Shown in pieces: positions 29,049-35,521 of a stretch of DNA of 35,521 nucleotides (positions are counted from its first letter, which is position 1; each line of letters starts with the position of its first letter). Under the pieces are notes generated by a model. It saw only the letters and a program-made list of their open reading frames with translations, did not search any database and was not told the DNA's origin. Position numbers and translations under genes: made by a program. This DNA is from Chara braunii (lineage: Eukaryota; Streptophyta; Charophyceae; Charales; Characeae), in the NCBI GenBank assembly GCA_003427395.1, contig BFEA01000239.1, positions 1,651,118-1,686,638 on the forward strand. Direction: 5' to 3'.

Positions 29049-29447
29049 TTGGTCACCACCGTCCACCACTCGGTGATCGACGAGTTTCGCACTCAGTACC
29101 GCCACTGCCCCGACTATCGCGACATCCACGCGACCCTTCAGAGTGGCAAGACCGTCCCGAATCACTCTCTCGAGGACAACGGTCTTGTGTACTGGCACGG
29201 TTCACAGGGCACCAGAGAGCCCCGTATTTGCGTTCCCTCCACTGGACAGCTACGTGTCCGAGCAGTAGCAGAGTTCCATGACCAGGCAGCCGCCGGTCAT
29301 ATGGGCTTCCACAAGACGTTGGCTCGTGTGAGCCGCCTATACGTCTGGCCGAAGCGCAAGGACTTTGTGAAGGACTACGTCGCAGAGTGTCCCACCTGTC
29401 AGGATGCGAACCACTTATGGTTTGCTCCAGCCTCTTCCTATCCCTGA
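29049..29447 (+). pseudogene. Element B integrase N-terminal HHCC zinc domain
   Basis: It is in the same frame as RT/RNase H, continuing beyond TAG 29028-29030. It contains FHDQAAAGHMGFHKTLARVS and [12 protein letters not shown], giving the His-His-Cys-Cys zinc ligands, with the usual WP (LYVWPKRKDF) between. Near 29405 the frame is lost: the expected continuation is read in the +1 frame from about 29404. Integrase inserts the cDNA into the genome. The HHCC domain is complete but the protein is broken on both sides. Confidence 0.88.
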
Positions 29448-29826
29448 GGGTCGTTGGCAGTCCATCTCGATGGACTTTATCGGTCCTCTTCGTCCTCCAA
29501 CCCCCCGTGGTCATGATGCTATCCTGGTTGTCGTCGACCACTTCACGAAGCGTGCATGCTTTGTTTCGTGCCGCTATGCCATCAGTGCACGTGAGGTCGC
29601 CGACATCGTGTTTGACTGAGTCGTGCGTGACCACGACTTACCTTTGAGCATCATATTTGACCGTGACCCGCGCTTTACCAACCGATTCTGGCGACGACTC
29701 CACGAGGTGTACGGCACTCAGCTCCGCTTCTCCTCGTCTTACCATCCCCAGACTGATGGTCAGACCGAGATCACGAACAGGACTCTCAGAGATATTCTTC
29801 GAAAGATTGTTCGTGACGACCAGTAG
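29404..29826 (+). pseudogene. Element B integrase catalytic core (DDE)
   Basis: Two in-register ORFs (29404-29619, 29623-29826) separated by TGA 29617-29619 carry the complete triad: Asp in SMDFIGPL, Asp in IIFDRDPRF and Glu in DGQTEITNRTL, with SSYHPQTDGQ before it. TGA sits in FD-stop-VVRDHDLP and TAG (29824-29826) sits in DDQ-stop-CDLYL. Related integrases usually have Trp or a similar residue at these places, so TGG-to-stop changes are likely. All catalytic residues are present but the frame is not open. Confidence 0.88.
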
Positions 29827-30306
29827 TGTGATCTCTATCTTGCCCACGCGGAGATAGCCTACAACCACGCAGTCTTGCCAGCCACGGGGATGTCGCCTTA
29901 CTATTGCGACCTCAGCTATCACCCTCGTGTTCCTGCAGACTTCCTTCGACCGTCACAGATGCACCCCGATACGAGTTGTCCCGCGCTGGATGATTGGGTT
30001 GCACACATGACGTCGATCATGAAGACCGCGTATGAGCACATAGCCGCTTCCCAGACTCGCATGGCAGCACGTGTGAACCGATCGAGGATGGATCATCCAT
30101 TCAAAGTCGGTGATGATGTGCTTATCGACGCCCGCCACTTACAGCTCGAAGCGGACACGCTTCGCAAGTTCCGGCGTCGCTTCTTTGGCCCATGCCGCAT
30201 CCTCCAGGCCGTCGGTTCTGATACGACATCTAGCCCGATCAACTTCCGTGTGAAGCTGCCCGATTACCTACACCAGGCTCATGTGCACGATGTCTACCAC
30301 GTCTAG
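29827..30306 (+). pseudogene. Element B integrase C-terminal domain
   Basis: The frame continues after TAG 29824: LYLAHAEIAYN is the core's last helix, then MSPYYCDLSYHPRVP, a helical linker (AYEHIAASQTRMAARVNRSR), FKVGDDVLIDARHLQL and FRRRFFGPCRILQAVG, the GPF/Y-type module, and HQAHVHDVYHV. TAG at 30304-30306 replaces the Ser or similar residue normally found in the HVSLLRPY block, and the frame goes on to the chromodomain. The GPF/Y module is usual in chromoviruses and binds DNA. Confidence 0.85.
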
Positions 30307-30654
30307 TTACTGCGTCCTTACCGCAGACCGTTTGAGCGTTTCGCTGGACGACCATACGAGCGCCCTCCACCCATCATGGTGGACGGCCACGAGGATTACC
30401 TCGTTTCAGACATCATTGGTCGCCGAGTCACCGACGACAACCCTCCCCACGTCGAGTATCTCGTACGTTGGAAGGGTTACCCTGATGAGGAGGCTACCTG
30501 GGAGCCCCTCGAGCACTTGCAGCACGCTCGCATGTTGGTGCGTGCCTATGACCGTGCTCGTCGTGCTGGGTTCATTGCTCCTCCTCAACCCACTGACCCT
30601 CCTCCTTCTCCCCCGGTTGAGGAGACCGTTGAAGTCGGGCCTGCTTCCATCTGA
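30307..30654 (+). pseudogene. Element B integrase chromodomain
   Basis: It is in frame with the integrase C-terminus. After LLRPYRRPFE comes MVDGHEDYLVSDIIGRR (ORF from 30376), then VEYLVRWKGYPDEEATWEP and a C-terminal helix (LEHLQHARMLVRAYDRAR). The aromatic cage residues Tyr8, Trp32 and Tyr35 of the 92-codon ORF are all present, so the fold and histone methyl-lysine reading are plausible. Chromodomains are thought to target these elements to heterochromatin. Pro-rich tail and TGA follow. A further tail remnant (ASERPQRTRRRSA) is readable in another frame to about 30733. Confidence 0.92.
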
Positions 30655-31378
30655 GGCAGACCTTTAGCAGCAGCCGGATGCTTCTGAGCGTCCACAGCGC
30701 ACTCGTCGTCGTTCTGCTTGATACGACGATTGACTCTGACTTACCTTCCTACGTCCTTGACTTCTCAGTACTCCATCGACTCCAGTTTTGTTACTTCAGC
30801 TCGTCGACGTTGCGACTCTTCCTCGACGACATTCTGGACTTCTCATCGTGGACGTCATCGGCAGCTTCATGGACTTCGTCACGATCAACTCTGCCTACTT
30901 CAGACGTCACCACTCTCTTACCACTTTACCCTGTACAGTACCCTTGTTGTGTCGCACGATGGTTTCCCTTTAGCCGGGTTCCTCTGAGTTGGGCTCTCNC
31001 TTGGTATACGCAGAGGCATCGGGACCGTAGCGTTGCCCTGGCTTCCCATCTTATGGATCTAGCTCCGACTTCCCTCACTTTAGGAGTCATTTGCATGATT
31101 CCCTTACCCATCACCTTTCTACCCTCTGCCGGCCCTCACGCCCTAGTTAGGCAGCCCCGCATGCTTCATCTAGGTGCGCCCAGTACACCACGCTCCCTTG
31201 TTCCCTTGCATGGTCGACCCTCCATAGTGGTCACCCTTAGTCGAGCTTTACCCGCCCTGATGGTCTATCTGTTAGGGTCATTAGTTATGTTCGCTCCCAG
31301 TTCCCTACCCTCATTGAGCCTTATGATATGTGTCTCCCTGTTATCTATGTGTGGATTCCCTTAGGAGTTTTCGACCCC

Positions 31379-31487
31379 TATCGTCTTCACCCGAATAGAA
31401 CGCCCGGTCATTATATTTGTATTTGGAGCAATTTCCAGTCCAGATACGACGATAATTACCGGGCGTTCTATTCGGGTGAAGACGGTA
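31379..31487. mobile_element. 109-bp foldback, MITE-like
   Basis: Arms of 36 bases (31379-31414 and 31452-31487) pair at 34 of 36 positions around a 37-base loop. They begin and end with TA, the usual target duplication of Stowaway/mariner-type MITEs, with TCGTCTTCACCC against GGGTGAAGACGG just inside. No transposase is in the window. Pairing continues weakly into the loop. Confidence 0.6.
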
Positions 31488-31582
31488 GGCTGCATTCGCC
31501 ACCCTCAGAGACCATCCCACCCTTTGGTTTGCGACACACTTCTCCTGTGACATATGATTGACTTGTTGTTGCTTGTTGCTCT

Positions 31583-31802
31583 CAGAATGAGGCTACTGCC
31601 TCTGACATTTCTAGGATTTAGTTGTTCTGCTTTTGCTGTTCTTAGGACTTATACACTAGTCAGTTGTTCCCAGACTGAGGCTAGTGCCTCCAACATTCTA
31701 GGATCTAGTTGTCACTACTTTCTGCTTTCCTAGGACATGTATGCTAGTTAGCTGCTTCTGCTTTCCTAGGACATGTATGCTAGTTAGTTGTTTCTGCTTT
31801 TA
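31583..31802 (+). repeat. Tandem repeats before the B 3' LTR
   Basis: CAGAATGAGGCTACTGCCTC (31583) recurs as CAGACTGAGGCTAGTGCCTC (31671), an 88-bp step. Further on a 36-bp unit starting CTTTCCTAGGACATGTATGC occurs twice in tandem (about 31726-31797). Confidence 0.8.
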
Positions 31803-31985
31803 CTTAGGCTGTTAGCTGTGACATTGTTGTTTTGTGACATCTTATATCCTAGGTTGCATCGCATGGACTCAGCATGGAGCTTGATCCGCATCCTATACTA
31901 CTCAAGTTTTTTTTTCTTGGGTAGAGTTCCGCTTCTTGGCGGAAGCGTGCTTGTCTCTAGGCGATTCATCACAGGCCGAGGATCG

Positions 31986-32301
31986 TGTAGCGGACCTCTG
32001 GTTGGCCTGTGAGACCAGCCCCTTGGCCTGTTCTCACAAGCCCGTGTTCTATTCGGGGGGCAGTCCAGTCCAGTCCAGGCTGGTACCTCTGTCGGTACCA
32101 GCCAGTCCAGTCCAGTCCCGTCAGTCCGCTGGGGTATACCCCAGCCTTTGTCTGTTTTCGAGAGCATTCTACATTCGCACAATTTGGAGTACGTGCGCTG
32201 GAGTCTTGCGTGGGAGCTGCACTGTGCTGTCTCGCTCCTCCCTCATCCTCCATCTCCGTCAGCATCCCTAGCGGAGCACCACACCTGGTGGGTCCGCTAC
32301 A
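31986..32301 (+). repeat. Element B 3' LTR (316 bp)
   Basis: TGTAGCGGACC...GGTCCGCTACA has a perfect 11-bp terminal inverted repeat in this copy. It has the same length as the 5' LTR, with 11 substitutions. GGCTGGTACC (32078-32087) and GGTACCAGCC (32094-32103) form a perfect hairpin flanked by AGTCC repeats. Confidence 0.95.
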
Positions 32302-33176
32302 CCTAGTCTTCACCTTACCTGTGTTCAGTATCTGTGTCGACCCCTAGAGTTGAACCCGTGACCTGTGTATTTGTAACAGTTGGTAGGTCGTCGTAGGGTC
32401 TATAGGTAGCGGGGGTTCGATCTGTAGACCTCTCGACTAGGAGTCTTAGTCAGGTCTAGAAGTCGTAGCTGTAGTTTTCCCGAAAGGTCAAGGCCGTGGC
32501 TGCTACAGTCCAGAAGGGTCAAGTCGTAGCTGCTACAGTCACGAAAGGCCAAATCTACGGCCTTCTGGAAGGTCCTAGTAGTGACCTTTCGAAGTTGCCT
32601 ATGTTTAGACTGAGGCAAGTGGGCAAGTGGTGAGGCAAGCGGTGGAGTCTGCCCGTGCTGAGTCAGCAGTTCCAGTCGTAGGCAGTCTGGTCTAGTCAAG
32701 CAAGTACCGCATGGGACTGTGTGCACTTCGGGCATGAGAAAGGGCCAGACCAATGAGCTGCAGCAGTATAAATAAAGAGGCAGCGTCCAGCCATTCATTG
32801 ATTCCTGCGTGAGTCATGCGGAAGCGCTGCCACAGTGACTTGTGCAAGGAGGTCTGCAGTGACGCCCGAAGACGAAGTGGGCAGGAAGACGGAGCTTAGC
32901 TGTAGTGATAGGGTAGAGGTGGCCATAGCCACCATAGCTGTAGTTAGTGTTCAGTGTGTGTGTGTGTAAGTGTTCAGAGAGATGCATGTGGGATATCCAG
33001 GGTGATCCGGTGTATGTGAACAAAGAGTTGTGTGGGCGCTATGTCGCCATAGCCAGTTGAAGTGAACTCGTACCTGGGTTGCCATATCTCTGAGTTTTGT
33101 GTGGCCGCATGTCGCCAGTTTGCTGCGCTACTGTTTGCATACATGTAAAGTGTGAATGAAAGCGAGTCTGATTACA
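32302..33176 (+). repeat. Element A 3' LTR, remaining part after element B
   Basis: It starts with the duplicated CCTAG (32302-32306), then matches 7288-8157 of the 5' LTR to its last base (GATTACA against GATTGCA). TATA box at 32767-32774. With 10665-10722 it adds up to 928 bp, and the Ns of the 5' copy are resolved here. Confidence 0.95.
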
Positions 33177-33180
33177 GGGG
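33177..33180. repeat. Element A target-site duplication, right copy (GGGG)
   Basis: GGGG follows the LTR CA directly and matches 7226-7229. Confidence 0.6.
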
Positions 33181-34010
33181 AACCGCGGTTACTTATCACC
33201 GGCAAGCATGGAACATACAAAGATCAGAAGAACCGGGAATCATAACCTCTTTAAACCTCCACTACCATCGCGGTCCTAAACTGGGGGGAACCGGTAGCAG
33301 AGGTTCATGAGGACTACTGGCAGCACAGTGGGGAGAAGCGGCCGAGTGACAAAAATGGACAAAGCATCGAATTGCGGCCGCGATTTATTTCACGGTTGAA
33401 ACGAATTGTTAAAATTTTAAAAATATTTTTCCTGGACAGATCACGCCAAGTCTACAGATCCTCCAATTTTCAGAGCTTTTGCATCATTCTTCTGAGCGCA
33501 AAAAATCACAGAAGTTGGGATACCTTTTCTGTCAGCCCAAAAGTGGTCGAGGGGCAAAAATGGAAAATGCAATGAATTGGCAGGGCACTCATTTGGCGGT
33601 CTAAACGTTTTTATTATGATTTCCTGATATTTTTCTTGGATAGATCGCAACCTAATCTACAGGATCTCTAATTTTCAGTTCTTTTCGTTGATTCTTCTGA
33701 GCGTGAAAAATCGCCAAGGTTGGCGCTTGAAAATTGCGGGACTGGCCCCGCCTGCGCCCGCCGGTCGCCAACCTACCGTTTTCTGCGGCTGTAACTCTCC
33801 GGAAATCCGACTTTAGGCCGGCAGGGGCAGGGGTGGTTAAAACCACCAGTACTTGGCTCAGCTATCAAGTCTGAGCCTCGGCCGACCGGTATGCCAAGCT
33901 GCGCTGGGGCTGGAGCTACCGGTAGGGCGCTGCCCGGACTTAGGAAACAACGAACGGAAGAAGGGAAAAAAACAATGAAAAACATCGTCCGAAAATTATT
34001 TCTGTTTTCT
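33181..34010. repeat. Right flank with a diverged 205-bp tandem duplication
   Basis: ATTCTTCTGAGCG occurs at 33486 and 33691. Preceding blocks (CAAAAATGGA, AATTG, GATATTTTTC or AATATTTTTC, GGA[C/T]AGATC, CTACAG, AATTTTCAG) line up in the same order. Two copies cover roughly 33350-33735 at about 70% similarity by eye. The rest to 34010 is unassigned GC-rich and ordinary sequence with no gene. Confidence 0.65.
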
Positions 34011-34016
34011 TGTGGC

Positions 34017-34781
<765 letters not shown>

Positions 34782-34955
34782 CAGTTTGAACTGCATCTCC
34801 CGAGAAATATGGGAAGCATTCATCCGTTTACTGCTATGAAGTATTGAAAAACGAGAAGTTTTTTTTTTCAGTTTGAACTGCATCTCCCGAGAAATATGGG
34901 AAGCATTCATCTGTTTACTGCTATGAAGTACTGAAAAACGAGAAGGGAGTGCCCT
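34782..34955. repeat. 87-bp tandem duplication
   Basis: Units 34782-34868 and 34869-34955 begin CAGTTTGAACTGCATCTCCC and differ at two or three bases (CATCCG/CATCTG, AGTATTG/AGTACTG). The near identity points to a recent event. Confidence 0.9.
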
Positions 34956-35521
34956 GCCTTGTTGGCAGGGCTTTACTAAAAAAAAAGGCAAAACAAGAGC
35001 TATCGAGATCTAGGGCCTCTCCACGACTCACTGAATGTGCAAAATGAGAATGAATAGTCCTGTAGAACATGGGTAGATACACGTCAAGTGGTTCAGAGGT
35101 TGAAATGGCATTTTGCCTTGTTTTTTTTTGTTTTTTTTTGCGGAAGAAGAATGTCTTCTGTTTCTCACGTGACTCCGCGTGAGAGAGGCGGGGGGAGCAA
35201 TCTATGGGCCTCGTGCAAAATGAGAATCAATTTTCCGCTAGAACATGGAAAGATACACGGCCATGATTTGTGTCTTTTGAGCATGTCGAGAGTAGTGGGA
35301 GGACGCCCTATTGCTTTGTCAGCCCCCTTCTTTTCAAGGCATTCTCACGCAGCCCTGTCCACAATCCCCTTCTTTTCAAGGCATTCTCCGGAAGCCCTGT
35401 CCACAATGCATCTGACTGTACCTCTGGCCAGGCATGAGGTGGTACGACAAGGCCTCAGTAGCTTGCTATTCATTTTTAAATTAAACTTTTTCTTTTTTTT
35501 TTCTTTCTTTTTTTTTTTTTC
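34956..35521. repeat. Right end of window with two short duplications
   Basis: GTGCAAAATGAGAAT...TAGAACATGG...AGATACACG occurs at about 35036-35081 and 35213-35258. A 42-bp tandem unit starting CCCCTTCTTTTCAAGGCATT is at 35324 and 35366. The window ends in a T-rich run. No gene is seen. Confidence 0.75.

Larger units (their letters stand above)
30655..31985 (+). other. Element B 3' region between pol and the 3' LTR
   Basis: This 1.33-kb region is non-coding apart from the short pol-tail remnant at its start. The 228-codon plus frame at 30678-31364 is Ser/Leu-rich, contains an N and has no family. It contains a foldback (31379-31487) and tandem repeats (31583-31800). A poly(T) run lies at 31909-31917. 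A purine-rich tract before the 3' LTR is weak (CCGAGGATCG), so the polypurine tract is not clear. Confidence 0.65.
10723..32301 (+). mobile_element. Element B: Ty3/gypsy chromovirus nested in the element A 3' LTR
   Basis: Two LTRs of exactly 316 bp (10723-11038, 31986-32301) share TGTAGCGGACC/GGTCCGCTACA ends. They are flanked by CCTAG. A PBS follows the first LTR, and gag, PR, RT, RNase H, integrase and chromodomain lie on the plus strand in chromovirus order. Of the 21.6 kb, 11.3 kb is the LINE C inserted into the 5' leader, so B alone is about 10.3 kb. The coding region carries about six in-frame stops plus frameshifts near the gag/pol border and at about 29405-29440. Codons are GC-rich, unlike A, C and D. 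Confidence 0.93.
7230..33176 (+). mobile_element. Element A: non-autonomous LTR retrotransposon hosting elements B and C
   Basis: The boundaries are two LTR copies (7230-8157, and 10665-10722 plus 32307-33176) of identical reconstructed length, 928 bp, differing at about 10 readable positions. A PBS follows the 5' LTR, a purine tract precedes the 3' LTR, and GGGG flanks both ends. The internal region at 8158-10664 is only 2.5 kb. It encodes a Gag-like protein and a chromodomain-like ORF, with no protease, RT, RNase H or integrase core. A must therefore have relied on enzymes from another element. Element B was inserted into its 3' LTR after A had integrated. Confidence 0.9.

Noticed and set aside
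30678-31364. 228-codon plus frame after the B chromodomain
   Set aside because: It is out of frame with pol, Ser/Leu-rich without motifs, contains an N, and only its first bases overlap the pol tail read in another frame.
32302-33176. An independent second copy or solo LTR of A
   Set aside because: It lacks exactly the first 58 bases, which are found at 10665-10722, and both ends share the CCTAG duplication. A single split LTR is simpler.

Overview
The window is eukaryotic and consists almost entirely of transposable elements. I find no host gene, rRNA, convincing tRNA gene or CRISPR array. Chromodomain-bearing Ty3/gypsy elements, a plant-type LINE with an RT zinc-binding domain, initiator-Met-tRNA primer sites and the lack of introns point to a green plant or alga. 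The Gag-like N-terminus at 9513 resembles predicted proteins I recall from the charophyte Chara braunii. That attribution is memory, not a search.

Layout: (1) 1-312 is A/T-rich low-complexity DNA with a foldback. (2) 313 to about 5365 is element D, a truncated and decayed gypsy element on the minus strand. Reading right to left it has part of the 5' LTR, a PBS at 5351-5362, a long leader, gag with three premature stops, zinc knuckle, protease, RT and part of RNase H; it breaks off before integrase. (3) 5365-7229 is D's LTR (outer edge not located) and flank. (4) 7230-33176 is one nested block. (5) 33177-35521 is non-coding flank with several tandem duplications and a CA/GA microsatellite.

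The nested block resolves into three insertions. Element A (7230-33176) is a non-autonomous LTR retrotransposon with 928-bp LTRs, PBS, a 291-codon Gag-like ORF, a small chromodomain-like ORF and a polypurine tract, but no protease, RT or integrase core. Its 3' LTR is split: 58 bp lie at 10665-10722 and the remaining 870 bp at 32307-33176. Between them sits element B (10723-32301), an autonomous-type chromovirus with 316-bp LTRs, flanked by the 5-bp duplication CCTAG. Removing B restores a 928-bp LTR, the same length as the 5' copy. B carries gag, PR, RT, RNase H, integrase and chromodomain on the plus strand, with several stops and frameshifts. B's 5' leader is interrupted by element C (11836-23134), an 11.3-kb L1-like LINE on the minus strand with a 31-nt poly(T) (its poly(A) tail), degraded ORF2 and ORF1, and a tandemly repeated 5' region, flanked by an 11-bp duplication (11825-11835 and 23135-23145).

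The most interesting points are the exact nested reconstruction, an LTR-age paradox (the inner element's LTRs are more diverged than those of its host), a helically phased cluster of 12 TTGACY motifs in A's leader, three palindrome-centred hairpins in B's leader, the unusually long LINE with promoter-like monomers, and A's Gag-plus-chromodomain architecture. All dating, function and family statements are inferred from reading the sequence alone.
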